36,584 bases of DNA from Streptomyces sp. H27-C3 (lineage in GTDB: Bacteria; Actinomycetota; Actinomycetes; Streptomycetales; Streptomycetaceae), in assembly GCF_030063415.1 (NCBI RefSeq), contig NZ_JASITA010000059.1, positions 1-36,584 on the forward strand. Reading direction: 5' to 3'. The position numbers were made by a program, and so were the translations under genes. The notes beneath the pieces were generated by a model, which was given only the letters and a program-made list of their open reading frames with translations, was not told where the DNA came from and searched no databases. This document shows, piece by piece, positions 15,772 through 24,122 of the stretch. Positions within the stretch are counted from its first letter, which is position 1; each line of letters opens with the position of its first letter.

Positions 15772-16962
15772 TTAGGCTGCGGCGGCCTCGGGCCCTTCCG
15801 CGGTCGGGGTGTTGAAGTTGAGGCCGGTGTTGAGGAGTGTGGCGGCTTTGGAGACGGAGCCGGGGAGGAGGTGGCGGTAGGTGCGGAAGGTGATGTTGAT
15901 GTCGTTGTGTCCCATCCAGTCTGCGACGTCGGTGATGGGGATGCCGTGTCCGAGGGCGTTGGAGGCGAAGTAGTGGCGGAAGCTGTACATGGTCATCCCT
16001 CCGGGGATGTGTTCCGGCTTCTGCTGCTGGAGGTTGGTCCACCACCTTCGGAGAGTGGTGGGGGAGAGGAAGGCGTTTCCGGTGCTGGGGCGCATGGTCT
16101 TTAGGAGGTAGCCGCCTGCGAAGGTTCCGTGGGTGGCGGCGTAGTGTTCGATGCTTTCGCGGACGAAAGCGGGCAGGGGCACCTCGCGGAATTCGCCGGT
16201 TTTCCTGTGCTTGAGGGGTTCCAGGGTGACGGTCCGGTCGTGGACCTGCTCGTGCACCCGGTAGACGTCCTTGGCGACCATGTTGTTCACGTTGACGGCG
16301 AGGGCCTCGCCGTTGCGCAGGCCCATGCCGGCCATGAGGTCGACGATGAGGCGGAAGGCGTCGTCGTCGCGGGCCACGCGCAGCAGACCGACCTGTTCCT
16401 TGGTGGGGATCACGGTCGGGCCCGGGCGGTACTCCGGCGGGCTGACGTCAAGCAGCGGGTCGAGACCGATTATTCCGCGCCGGTGCGCGTCCTTGAGGAT
16501 GCCCTTCACCCGCAGGAAGACCTGTGCCTGGGTCGCGGCGCCGACGTTGCTGCGTTCCATGGCGGTGATGAAGCGTTCCACCACGAAGCTGTCGAAGGTG
16601 TGCATCTTCCGCGAGCCGATCTCCGGATAGGCATGGGTGCGCATCCGGGACTCGGTCGCGGCCTTCGTGCTGCCGGTGAGACCACGCTTGCGGGCGAACC
16701 ATGCCTTCGCGTACTCCTCGAAGGTCATCTCGCCGAGCGTCTCCTGCTGTTCGGCGACACTTCTCGGCGTGGTTTTGCGGGCTGCGTAGAGCGCGGTCAG
16801 GCGTTCGATGGCCGCGTCCTGGTTGGGGAAGCCGGACTCCTCGGACTGCCTGCCTCGGGTGTTGCGGAAGCGGATGGTGTAGGGGTGCGGGCAGCCGGAG
16901 GGCCGACGGCACTCGCAGGGCTTGAAGAAGCTCCCCATGCCCCGCGCAAGTTTGTTCGGCAT
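15772..16962 (-). CDS. Tyrosine recombinase / phage-type integrase
   Basis: The protein is 396 aa. The N-terminal part carries a Cys-rich element (PCECRRPSGCPHPYTIRFR) then an AP2/SAM-like core-binding domain around residues 90-180. The catalytic domain shows the first Arg in GLRNGEAL, YSFRHYFAS in place of the usual H-x-x-R-H (the leading His is Tyr, a common variant in actinobacterial integrases), GHNDI, and the nucleophile Tyr in FRTYRHL. All main catalytic residues are present, so it should be active. The ATG at 16962 has GAGAGGG about 13 bases upstream. It is the type found on integrated plasmids and AICEs. No excisionase or replication gene is beside it, so it may be an orphan left by a decayed element. 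Confidence 0.85.
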   Translation of the reverse strand: MPNKLARGMGSFFKPCECRRPSGCPHPYTIRFRNTRGRQSEESGFPNQDAAIERLTALYAARKTTPRSVAEQQETLGEMTFEEYAKAWFARKRGLTGSTKAATESRMRTHAYPEIGSRKMHTFDSFVVERFITAMERSNVGAATQAQVFLRVKGILKDAHRRGIIGLDPLLDVSPPEYRPGPTVIPTKEQVGLLRVARDDDAFRLIVDLMAGMGLRNGEALAVNVNNMVAKDVYRVHEQVHDRTVTLEPLKHRKTGEFREVPLPAFVRESIEHYAATHGTFAGGYLLKTMRPSTGNAFLSPTTLRRWWTNLQQQKPEHIPGGMTMYSFRHYFASNALGHGIPITDVADWMGHNDINITFRTYRHLLPGSVSKAATLLNTGLNFNTPTAEGPEAAAA

Positions 16963-17010
16963 GATCGATATCGTTCCCTCTCCAGGGTGGTCGCGACCGG
17001 TAAAACCGGC

Positions 17011-17267
17011 GCTGACCTGGGACTCTTGCTGACCTTTTGCTGACTCGCTGACCAGCAGTAGGCGTCTGACCTGCATAAACCCTAAATCGGGGCTATAACA
17101 GCCTGATCGCATGACAGGAGAACGACGTGTAGCAGGAACCCTCAGTGCTGCATCGACGCAGGTCAGAAAGAATCCTGGGTTGCGGGGCTTGATCAGAATT
17201 CGACAATCTGGAAGAGCCCTTGCGGATGGGTGCTGACCTCTTGCTGACTTTGCTGATGGGCGGTCAG
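17011..17267. repeat. Phased GCTGAC direct repeats upstream of the integrase
   Basis: Copies of GCTGAC (mostly TTGCTGACC or TTGCTGACT) occur at 17011, 17026, 17037 and 17047, with a weaker copy near 17064. A second cluster has copies at 17232, 17241 and 17250 and an inverted copy (GGTCAG) at 17262. Spacing inside clusters is about 9-11 bases, one helical turn. They resemble arm-type integrase sites or iterons. The whole 16963-17385 stretch otherwise holds no gene. Confidence 0.6.
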
Positions 17268-17385
17268 TGCGTTGTGGCAAAGGGAGTCCCTGTTCGATGA
17301 GCAGGGGCTTCTTCGTGTGCGGGGCATGGTCGCGAGGGGGTAGGGGCAGGCAGCGGACGGCTTGTTGTTGATCGAGGAGGCTGCG

Positions 17386-17946
17386 ATGCCGTCGGTGCTG
17401 GGGTTGATGGAACGGCGTGAGGCGCGGGCGAGGCAGGATCTGGAGTCCTGGACGGAGGTCCTGGAGCAGGCTCAGGCGGAGGTGGATGCCGCGCGGGAGC
17501 GAGTTGAGCGGGCCCGGGTGGGGCGTGAGGAGCTCATGTCGGTGCTGGCCGGGGAGAGCACGGTGAATACGCCGGTTTCCGTGCCGTCCGGTGGTGAGGC
17601 GGCTGCCGGTGTGGGATCGAGTGGCTCCGGTGCGGGCCATGGCGGGCAGCCGCCGGTGTGGCGGTCGGGCATGGGTGGGGAGGCGCTCAGCGGACTGTAT
17701 CGGGAGGTGTTCGCCGCGGTGGTGGCCGCTTCGGGGCCGGTGAACGGGGTGGAGTTGACGCGGGCGGTGGGCCGGGAGGCGGAGATCAAGAACGAGGTGG
17801 AGAAGATCCGTCACCGTGCCTACGTGCTGGAGAGGCGGGGCTGGCTGGTGCGGGAGAAGGACGGACGGTTCACGCCCGCAGCAGTCGGTCGGGGCGCTTC
17901 TCCGGCCGGCGCGGAGCGTCCCCGGCCATCCGGCGCGACAGCCTGA
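17386..17946 (+). CDS. Coiled-coil/winged-helix protein of unknown function
   Basis: The protein is 186 aa. Residues 1-65 form an acidic/basic coiled coil (RREARARQDLESWTEVLEQA and following), then a Ser/Gly/Ala linker, then a C-terminal winged-helix-like domain (LYREVFAAVVAASGPVNGVE ... RRGWLVREKDGRFTPA). Similar small proteins are widespread in Streptomyces without known function. AGGAGG lies 5 bases before the ATG at 17386, which decides the start. The last 77 bases overlap the 3' end of the opposing transposase gene, so the insertion may have replaced the original C-terminal tail. DNA binding is likely from the fold; a role with the nearby integrase is speculation. Confidence 0.65.
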   Translation: MPSVLGLMERREARARQDLESWTEVLEQAQAEVDAARERVERARVGREELMSVLAGESTVNTPVSVPSGGEAAAGVGSSGSGAGHGGQPPVWRSGMGGEALSGLYREVFAAVVAASGPVNGVELTRAVGREAEIKNEVEKIRHRAYVLERRGWLVREKDGRFTPAAVGRGASPAGAERPRPSGATA

Positions 17947-18751
17947 TCGTGGCGGCCCACCACACCATCTGCTGGTGGTGATCGGGGCGGCGTTCGTGGT
18001 CGCGGTTGAGGCGGCGTGAGCGGGAGAGCCAGCTCAGCGTTCGCTCCACCACCCACCTGCGGGTCAGTACGACAAAACCCTGCTGCCCGTCGGATCGGCG
18101 CACGACCTCGACCCGGACCCCGTGGCGGGCGAACGCCTTCGCCAGCGCCGGACCCCGGTAGGCGCTGTCGACCCACACCAGCTTCAGTAGCCGGCCCGGC
18201 TGGTCCATGAACGTCTCCAGCAGCGCCGGGGCGGCCTTGGAGTCGTGCACATCGGCCGTGGTCACGGTGACCTCCAGGAGCAGGCCCTCCGTGTCGGTCA
18301 GGACGTGGCGCTTGCGCCCGTCGCGTGATTTACCGCCGTCGTATCCGCGACTGTCCTCGCCGACGGTCTCGGAGGCGTCCACCGACTGGCTGTCGATGAT
18401 CCCGGCACTGGGCTCGGCATTGCGGCCCGTGCGCTCTCTCGCCGTCCGGCGCAGGCGCTCGTAGAGTTCCCGCACGTAGTCGTAGGTCCGCCGGCGGCGG
18501 AAGAAGTCGTAGACCGCCCGCCAGTACGGGAAGTCGACCGGGACGGCCATCCACTTCACACCGTTGTCGACGAGGTAGCGCACAGCGTCGAGCATCTCGC
18601 GGTGGCAGTGCGCCTCGGGGCGCCCACCCCGGTTGAGCGGCCAGGCCGGTACCGGCATCGCCGAGCGGACCTCGGCCCACTCCGCATCCGTCATGTCACT
18701 TGGATAGCACCGTGCCCGCCGCCCCGGAGCGATCGAACCGAACCTGTGCAC
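17870..18751 (-). CDS. IS5-type DDE transposase
   Basis: The protein is about 293 aa. It has a typical N-terminal YPSDMTDAEW element, and a RNase H-like catalytic domain with DDE residues in IIDSQSV, VWVDSAYRG and WVVERTLSWL. KSRDGRKRHVLTDT is also characteristic of IS5-family transposases, so it looks intact and active. The start is uncertain: GTG at 18749-18751 (GGAG about 10 bases upstream) includes the conserved YPSDM segment, while ATG at 18694 and GTG at 18856 are alternatives. I could not identify terminal inverted repeats by eye, so element borders are not given. Its 3' end overlaps the winged-helix gene. Confidence 0.85.
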   Translation of the reverse strand: MHRFGSIAPGRRARCYPSDMTDAEWAEVRSAMPVPAWPLNRGGRPEAHCHREMLDAVRYLVDNGVKWMAVPVDFPYWRAVYDFFRRRRTYDYVRELYERLRRTARERTGRNAEPSAGIIDSQSVDASETVGEDSRGYDGGKSRDGRKRHVLTDTEGLLLEVTVTTADVHDSKAAPALLETFMDQPGRLLKLVWVDSAYRGPALAKAFARHGVRVEVVRRSDGQQGFVVLTRRWVVERTLSWLSRSRRLNRDHERRPDHHQQMVWWAATIRLSRRMAGDAPRRPEKRPDRLLRA

Positions 18752-18966
18752 GTAGCAGTCACACTCCGGAGTGGCCGTGATGGACGCGGGCGCAGCGGAA
18801 ATGGTCAACTGTCCGGACAGCGGGTCTCCTTGACCGTGACGGGCTTCAACAACCACGTCACTACCGGGAGGCCCGCTTCTTCATGCCCGCAACCCCACCG
18901 GCACCTCTGTCCGAATGATCACCCACGCCGCACACCTCGAACGAGATCCGGTTTGCCACAACGCAC

Positions 18967-19578
18967 TCAGTCGCCCCGGCGGTCCAGCGGCCAGGCGAGG
19001 CCCGCTTGCTCCAGCATCCGGCTGTACTTCGCATACCCGCGGCGCATGATCGTCGCGGCCAACCACAGGTAGAGGAAGAAGAACAGAGTGATGCCGGCTC
19101 CAACGAGCAGCGGAGTCCGCGCCAGGTTGCCGGTGACCGCGAGGGCGATGAAGATGCCGATCGGGATCGCGAACAGCAAGCGTTTGATGCGCTTGGTGGA
19201 GGACTTGCCGAACAGGTCGACCTTGATACGGGCGTGGAGCAGCTCAATCTCCCGCCGGGTTTCCGGCAGCGGCGTGAGGCCGTCTCCTCCGGCCTTCATT
19301 CCGGGAAACGGTCCGCGCTGCGCGACGTTGGGATAGTGCGTCATGGTGCGGGCGGCGCGTTCCGGTCCGTCGGGCAGGCGGCGGAAAGCGAAGACCGGGT
19401 GGCTTCGCCCCATGGGGATGCCGGGGGCCAGGCCGATGTAGCGGTATCCGTACTGCTCGGCGATGTACGCGAACGAGGCGAACTTGCGCCTGGAGGCCCA
19501 TGGGTTGACCAGGGTGTGCAGTTCGGCGCCTTCTGCAGCGTCCTTCAACAGTGCCCTGAGAGCGCGCTGCAAGATCAT
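18967..19578 (-). CDS. Two-pass membrane protein of unknown function
   Basis: The protein is 203 aa. The first 130 residues are soluble-looking and basic, and two hydrophobic helices lie around residues 132-152 and 157-176 (LLFAIPIGIFIALAVTGN and LLVGAGITLFFFLYLWLA), with a short cytoplasmic tail. I do not recognise the family. It is divergent to the WXG-like membrane protein gene, with a symmetric element in the shared 138-bp promoter region, so the two may be co-regulated. An immunity or accessory role for the neighbouring type VII-related proteins is possible but untested. Confidence 0.6.
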   Translation of the reverse strand: MILQRALRALLKDAAEGAELHTLVNPWASRRKFASFAYIAEQYGYRYIGLAPGIPMGRSHPVFAFRRLPDGPERAARTMTHYPNVAQRGPFPGMKAGGDGLTPLPETRREIELLHARIKVDLFGKSSTKRIKRLLFAIPIGIFIALAVTGNLARTPLLVGAGITLFFFLYLWLAATIMRRGYAKYSRMLEQAGLAWPLDRRGD

Positions 19579-19649
19579 CTTTTCCCCTTGGTGGCTGGGC
19601 CGTGGTCGCGATCTTCTACGGCGATGGCGGAACCACGGGCATCACCTAT

Positions 19650-19677
19650 AACTTCCTATCATCCAGATGATGAAGTT
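19650..19677. promoter_or_regulatory. Inverted repeat in divergent promoter region
   Basis: AACTTC-cta-TCATC and GATGA-t-GAAGTT face each other around a 2-base centre, in an AT-richer stretch that also contains TATAAC (19646-19651). It lies 40 bases before the plus-strand WXG-like gene and 72 bases before the opposing gene. It looks like an operator shared by two promoters; no regulator is known. Confidence 0.4.
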
Positions 19678-19716
19678 CCCTGCTCGCAGGGTGGGGCAGG
19701 AAGGCGAGACGAAGTC

Positions 19717-21078
19717 ATGGGTTCATCGGAATATCCCCACCTCGGTTTCGATCCGGCACCGGGCGATCTGGAGACCGTACGGCAGATGGTCTCAGCGGTG
19801 AGCCGGGTCGCCCGGGAGGGCGGCACGGCCAAGGTCCAGCTGAGCAAGGTAGGCACGTCCGACGGTATCTGGGCGGGCAAGTCCGCCCAGGCGTTCGCCG
19901 AATCGGTCTCCAACATCCCGCCGTACCTGCAGAAGGCCCTCACCGCGATGGATTCCGCTCACCGGGCGCTCTCCTCCTGGGAGACCGGCCTGAGCGGCTT
20001 CCAGTCGCGTGCACGCAAGCTGGAGGAAGAAGCAGCCGAGGCCGCCAAGAAGGCCGGCAGCGCGAAGGGGACGCTGGAGACGGTCAAGGACGACACGGCC
20101 GGGATGACCGACAAGGAGAAGGAAGACCTCAAGAAGGACAAGAAGGGCAAGCAGGACGCGTACGACACGGCCAACGACGAGCTCGAAGCCGTACGCAAGC
20201 GGGCCCATACCCTCAACTCCGAGTTCACCACCGCGGCCGAGGGCGCCGCGCGGTCGATCAAGGATGCCGCCGACGACGCTCCGCCCGAGCCCGGCTGGTT
20301 CGACGACCTGGTGGACAGCGTCGGGGACTTCCTGTCGGACGCCTGGAAAGTCCTCTCGGACCCCAACTTCTGGAAACTGGTGGGTGACTTCCTCGCCGAC
20401 CTCGCCATGGTCATCGGCATCATCTGCCTCTTCGCCATCCCCTTCGGCGGCATCGCGGGACTGGCCCTGATCGGTCTGATCGTCGGCGCCGGCGCACTCG
20501 CCGCGCACGGCGCGGCGATGGCCGGCGGCGCGGAGGGCGTCACCTGGGAGACTCTCGCCTGGGACGCGGCGGGGGTCTTCGCGGGCGCTGCCGGCCTGGC
20601 GGGCGCGAAGCTGGCGCAGGCCGGGCGGGTGCTGGTGCAGTCCGGCCGTACGCTCCGTGCCTCACAGGGACTCATGAGTACGATCGGCAAAATCGGGCCC
20701 GGCAACTGGGCCGGCCTGACCAAGATCCCCGGCGGTATGGCTAACTCCGCCCGGGGGTTCACCATGGCGGCCAAGGGCTGGACCCATATCGCCTCCGGCA
20801 ACGTCCTGGACTGGGGCGGCACGGTGGCCGGTGCCGCGTTCGCGCTCGGCTCCAACACAAACGACGGCCGGTGGACCGACGGGAAGTGGAACGTCTCCGA
20901 CATCCCGCTGGTCGGACCGATCAACGCCATGACCAAGTACGAGATGCCCAAGGACAACGACCAGGTCGTCGCGCCGGGCCCGCTCGGCCCACAGGTCGAT
21001 GTGCCCGCGACGCTGACCAGCGCGGGCAACAGCTTCGCGAAGGGCCTCGACCCGAGCCAGTTCGGCCCGGCCGCATGA
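19717..21078 (+). CDS. WXG-like putative type VII secretion-related membrane protein
   Basis: The protein is 453 aa. The N-terminal 100 residues resemble a WXG100/LXG helical hairpin with the turn IWAGKSAQAF (W about residue 51). A highly charged coiled coil follows (residues 105-180, rich in Lys/Glu/Asp), then a hydrophobic stretch around residues 228-272 with two membrane helices, and a C-terminal domain of about 170 residues with no motif I recognise. This layout fits putative T7SS-secreted or membrane-inserting proteins. The ATG at 19717 has AGGAAGG about 12 bases upstream. The next gene overlaps by 4 bases (ATGA), so the two products are probably made together. A toxin role for the C-terminal part is possible. 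Confidence 0.7.
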   Translation: MGSSEYPHLGFDPAPGDLETVRQMVSAVSRVAREGGTAKVQLSKVGTSDGIWAGKSAQAFAESVSNIPPYLQKALTAMDSAHRALSSWETGLSGFQSRARKLEEEAAEAAKKAGSAKGTLETVKDDTAGMTDKEKEDLKKDKKGKQDAYDTANDELEAVRKRAHTLNSEFTTAAEGAARSIKDAADDAPPEPGWFDDLVDSVGDFLSDAWKVLSDPNFWKLVGDFLADLAMVIGIICLFAIPFGGIAGLALIGLIVGAGALAAHGAAMAGGAEGVTWETLAWDAAGVFAGAAGLAGAKLAQAGRVLVQSGRTLRASQGLMSTIGKIGPGNWAGLTKIPGGMANSARGFTMAAKGWTHIASGNVLDWGGTVAGAAFALGSNTNDGRWTDGKWNVSDIPLVGPINAMTKYEMPKDNDQVVAPGPLGPQVDVPATLTSAGNSFAKGLDPSQFGPAA

Positions 21079-21827
21079 TCGAGAACGTAGACCCGGCGAA
21101 GTCCCGGAAGACGCCGTATGCCTTTCAGTATCAGGTCCCGGACGAATTCGTGCGGCTGCCGGAACCCACGGCCTCCGCCGGATGGCGCGAGGCGATGACC
21201 GAGCTGATGCCCGAAGCCGACGAGCAGCAACTGGACGCGGCGAGCGCGCAGATACGCGACCAGCTCCCCCGGATGTCGGCACAGGAGACCACCGTCCTGA
21301 CCGCGATGTGTGTGGGGTCCGAGGAGGTGGACGGTGACGAGCGGCTCTCGATGGGGCTGCTCGTCGTGTCGGTCAAGCCCAGTGAGCACCGGGACCGGCT
21401 GCTGGCGGCGGAGGGCATCTACCGGGCGAAGGAGCAGAAATTCTTCGCCGGTGAGAGCGATCTCCTGGAGCTGGACTATCCGCTGGGCAAGGGATTTCAG
21501 GGGCGGCAGGACATGGTGCTGGCGGCCAAACTGCCCTCCGGCCCCGCGGTGATGTCCACTTCCCTGCGCTCGCTGACCCTGCCCGCGGCGGATGCCGGTC
21601 TGCCTCGGCCGGTGATCGCCATGGCTTCGGTGCAACTGGTCATTCCGGCGCCGCGCGACTACTGCGTGTACGTCACGATCGCGACGCCCTCGGTCTTCCT
21701 GCTCGACTCCTACTGCGGGCGGCTGGCCCACATCGGGCGTACCTTCACCTTCGACGTCGAGGCGGGCGTCGCGGCCGAGAAGGCGGCGGGAGCGCTACCG
21801 GGGGCCGGGGCGGCGGCCTCGTCCTGA
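21075..21827 (+). CDS. Partner protein of the WXG-like gene, unknown function
   Basis: The protein is 250 aa, soluble, alpha/beta, with no membrane segment apart from weakly hydrophobic strands. The start overlaps the preceding stop in ATGA, so translation is coupled. I do not recognise motifs; the body (LSMGLLVVSVKPSEHRDRL and following) reads like a compact cytoplasmic domain, and the tail is Ala/Gly-rich. By analogy with type VII loci it could be a chaperone (EspG-like role) or an immunity protein for the upstream product. This is inference from coupling alone. Confidence 0.6.
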   Translation: MIENVDPAKSRKTPYAFQYQVPDEFVRLPEPTASAGWREAMTELMPEADEQQLDAASAQIRDQLPRMSAQETTVLTAMCVGSEEVDGDERLSMGLLVVSVKPSEHRDRLLAAEGIYRAKEQKFFAGESDLLELDYPLGKGFQGRQDMVLAAKLPSGPAVMSTSLRSLTLPAADAGLPRPVIAMASVQLVIPAPRDYCVYVTIATPSVFLLDSYCGRLAHIGRTFTFDVEAGVAAEKAAGALPGAGAAASS

Positions 21828-21835
21828 AGAGCACT

Positions 21836-21871
21836 CCGAGGCACGTGGGCTACTGGCGTGACCGGCCTCGG
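21836..21871. terminator. Inverted repeat between convergent genes
   Basis: CCGAGGC (21836-21842) pairs with GCCTCGG (21865-21871) across a 22-base loop, in the 49-base gap between the convergent partner-protein and WXG100 genes. It may serve as a weak bidirectional terminator. There is no U-run. Confidence 0.35.
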
Positions 21872-21876
21872 CGGGC

Positions 21877-22194
21877 CTACTTCTTGTCCCCGCTGCCGCC
21901 CCTGGCGTTGGCCTTCTTCAACTCGTCGTAGAGCTTCTGATCCAGCTTGAGGAACTCCTCGGACGCCTTGTTAGCGAACTTCGAAACGCCCTTGGTCAGC
22001 TTGGAGAGCTGGCCGAAGCCGTAGTCCCAGGAATCCGAGAAGTCGTCGCACGCGGACTGAAGACCGCTGTGACCGATCTCAGCGGAGTCCGCCCGGGACA
22101 TCTCCTTCGAGGCGGTCTTCATCTGGCCCCCGCTCTTCTCGAGCGTCCCTGCCATTTCCTTCACTTCGGCGCTGGCGAACTTCAAGAAAGACAT
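21877..22194 (-). CDS. WXG100-family-like (EsxA-type) protein
   Basis: The protein is 105 aa, two amphipathic helices separated by a turn containing SWDYGFGQ, close to the W-x-G of WXG100 proteins (here W-x-x-G). The N-terminal helix (MSFLKFASAEVKEMAGTLEK) is typical in phase. The C-terminus is charged and ends GGSGDKK. Such small proteins are secreted as helical-hairpin dimers by type VII systems. GGAGG lies 6 bases before the ATG. No EccC-like ATPase is in the window, so any secretion machine would be elsewhere in the genome. Confidence 0.75.
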   Translation of the reverse strand: MSFLKFASAEVKEMAGTLEKSGGQMKTASKEMSRADSAEIGHSGLQSACDDFSDSWDYGFGQLSKLTKGVSKFANKASEEFLKLDQKLYDELKKANARGGSGDKK

Positions 22195-22272
22195 GCAAAT
22201 CCTCCATTGCTCCCGTGCGGTCTCGAGCCCTAGAAAATGCTAGTGGCCCGGCTGTCGGCCAGCTTCTCACTC

Positions 22273-22303
22273 CTCGCCTGCAGTGCCTGTCCCTGCAGGC
22301 GAG
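22273..22303 (-). terminator. Strong hairpin after the small membrane-protein gene
   Basis: CTCGCCTGCAG (22273-22283) is perfectly complementary to CTGCAGGCGAG (22293-22303), with a 9-base loop. It lies 32 bases past the stop of the minus-strand gene at 22336 and upstream of the WXG100 gene. An intrinsic-type terminator is the simplest reading. Confidence 0.6.
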
Positions 22304-22335
22304 CAGGGGATGGCCTGATGCTGGCACGACGCCGG

Positions 22336-22572
22336 TTATCGGGGCGTAGCCGGTCCGGGGTGGTTGTTGGGACGGCGCGCTCTGCAGCGCCGGCGAACCC
22401 AGTCACCGGTCTCACCCACGGCGATCAGCAGTGCGGCGGATGCGGCACACCCCGCCAGATACGCGGGTTGATCGACAACTTTGCCCAGCATCCACAGCGT
22501 GAGGGTGATGATCGCCCGCCATGCGATGAGCGATCTGATCACGGGCCACCATCGTCGCTTGGCGCTCAGCAC
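22336..22572 (-). CDS. Small membrane protein
   Basis: The protein is 78 aa, with a basic N-terminus (SAKRRWWPVIRSLIAWR), two hydrophobic helices around residues 18-30 and 36-52, and a basic Arg-rich tail. It starts at GTG with GGAG 5 bases upstream. Similar tiny membrane proteins occur in Streptomyces with no known function. A strong hairpin follows the stop. Confidence 0.55.
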   Translation of the reverse strand: MLSAKRRWWPVIRSLIAWRAIITLTLWMLGKVVDQPAYLAGCAASAALLIAVGETGDWVRRRCRARRPNNHPGPATPR

Positions 22573-22688
22573 ATGATCTCCACGTCGGTGTTCTGGGACA
22601 ACTGTTTCTGGAATTCAGCTATTGGTGCGGGCACTGCGGTCCTCGGGCCTCGCTGGCCCCAACTCGCCCGACCAGGTGTGGCGCACAC

Positions 22689-24050
22689 TCATCTGCCCCG
22701 AGGCCGAGGCGCGCCGCCATCGGCCGCCAAACCGTCCCCACGGTCGGTGGATGAACCGCTGGCCGCGGGGCCGCGCTGGTAGATGTCCGGGATGCCGTCG
22801 GCGTCCTCGTCCAGATTCTCTTCCTCGTACAGGCGCCGGTAGACGGCGTTCCTGCGGCGCAGGAACAGCGCGGCCACCGTGGCGGCGATCAGGGAGCCGA
22901 TCAGGACGGCGGCCTTGACGTGCTCGCCGACCTCCCCCGTGGGGAAGGCGAGTTCGCCGATGAGCAGGGCGACGGTGAAGCCGATCCCGGCGAGCACGGC
23001 CAGGCTGAACACATCGGCCCAGGCCAGGTCCGGGTTGAGTCGGGCGCGGGTGAAGCGGGCGGCCAGGTAGGTGCCGGCGAAAATACCGAGGATCTTGCCG
23101 ATCACCAGGCCCAGGACCACACCGAGGGGTTCCGGGCTGGTGAATACCTCGCCCAGGGCGGGCCCGGAGATGCTCACCCCCGCCGCGAAGAGGGCGAACA
23201 ACGGCACCGCGACGCCGGCGGAGAACGGGTGCAACAGGTGCCCGGTGCGCTCTCCGGGGGAAGCGGCCTCGCCCTTGTCACGGGTCGTGCGCAGGATCAG
23301 GCCCATCGCGACGCCGGCGACGGTGGCGTGGACACCGCCGTTGTACATCAGAGCCCAGATGGCCAGACCCAGCGGCACATACCACCACCAGCCGCAGACC
23401 CGCAGCCGCTGCAGGACGTAGAAGAGGACCAGTCCGGCGACCGCCCCGGCCAGCGCCCACAGATTGAGGTCGGAGGTGAAAAAGACCGCGATGATCAGGA
23501 TCGCGCCGAGGTCGTCGACGACCGCAAGGGTCAGCAGAAATGCTCTGAGTGCGGTCGGCAGATGGGTGCTGATGACCGCCAGGACGGCCAGGGCGAAGGC
23601 GATGTCGGTGGCCATCGGCACCGCCCAGCCGCTCATGCTGCCGCCGCCGATGCCCGCGGTGGCGGCGTACAGGGCGGCGGGTATGACCATGCCGCACAGG
23701 GCCGCGATGACCGGCAGGGCGGCGGTGGCGGGGGTGCGCAGTTCGCCGACGACCAGTTCTCGCTTCAGTTCGATCCCCGCGACCAGGAAGAACACCGTCA
23801 GCAGACCGTCGGAGGCCCAGTGGCCGACCGACAGATCGAGCCCGAGGGCAGGGAGGCCGAAGTGGAAGTCGCGGATCGCTTCGTAGGCGCCGCTCCACGG
23901 GGTGTTCGCCCACACGAGCGCCACCACTGCGGCGGCCAGCAGGACGAGGCCGCCGACCGTCTCGGTGCGCAGGGCCCGCAGGACGGCCGTGCGCTCGGGC
24001 AGGGGCAGCAGGCCCAGGAAGGGGGAACGGGAGCTCGGGGCAGGGGTCAT
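22689..24050 (-). CDS. nhaA: Na+/H+ antiporter NhaA
   Basis: The protein is 453 aa, with about 11-12 membrane helices. It has the NhaA ion-binding pair in LAVVDDLGAILI, the family stretch GWAVPMATDIAFALAVLAVI, and FFLVAGIELKRELVVGEL. It exchanges sodium for protons across the cytoplasmic membrane. The tail after the last helix is about 60 residues, acidic then Gly/Ser-rich, longer than in E. coli NhaA. The ATG at 24050 has GGAGG 12 bases upstream; an ATG at 24092 would add 14 residues but would put the conserved 19-nt motif at 24104 right at the ribosome site. It stands alone on the minus strand. Confidence 0.92.
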   Translation of the reverse strand: MTPAPSSRSPFLGLLPLPERTAVLRALRTETVGGLVLLAAAVVALVWANTPWSGAYEAIRDFHFGLPALGLDLSVGHWASDGLLTVFFLVAGIELKRELVVGELRTPATAALPVIAALCGMVIPAALYAATAGIGGGSMSGWAVPMATDIAFALAVLAVISTHLPTALRAFLLTLAVVDDLGAILIIAVFFTSDLNLWALAGAVAGLVLFYVLQRLRVCGWWWYVPLGLAIWALMYNGGVHATVAGVAMGLILRTTRDKGEAASPGERTGHLLHPFSAGVAVPLFALFAAGVSISGPALGEVFTSPEPLGVVLGLVIGKILGIFAGTYLAARFTRARLNPDLAWADVFSLAVLAGIGFTVALLIGELAFPTGEVGEHVKAAVLIGSLIAATVAALFLRRRNAVYRRLYEEENLDEDADGIPDIYQRGPAASGSSTDRGDGLAADGGAPRPRGR

Positions 24051-24103
24051 GACGGCGAAGAACCTCCGGGGCGTCGGCGGAAACGGGCGCATAGCCCCTA
24101 ATC

Positions 24104-24122
24104 GCCGACCAGACTTCCCGGC
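24104..24122 (-). promoter_or_regulatory. Conserved 19-nt leader motif upstream of nhaA
   Basis: On the minus strand this reads GCCGGGAAGTCTGGTCGGC, identical to the copy at 27436-27454 before the STAS gene; the flanks GGTG(T/C) and (G/A)AT are shared too. It can fold into a short hairpin (GCCGG with TCGGC, one G-U pair, 9-base loop). It lies 54 bases upstream of the chosen nhaA start. It is probably part of a cis-acting RNA leader. Confidence 0.55.

Noticed and set aside
17011..17267. CRISPR array
   Set aside because: Repeats are only 6-9 bases with no regular unique spacers, and no cas genes are near.
16963..17814. N-terminal extension of the integrase
   Set aside because: The long upstream frame is antisense to the winged-helix gene and lacks integrase-like sequence; the ATG at 16962 begins the conserved part.
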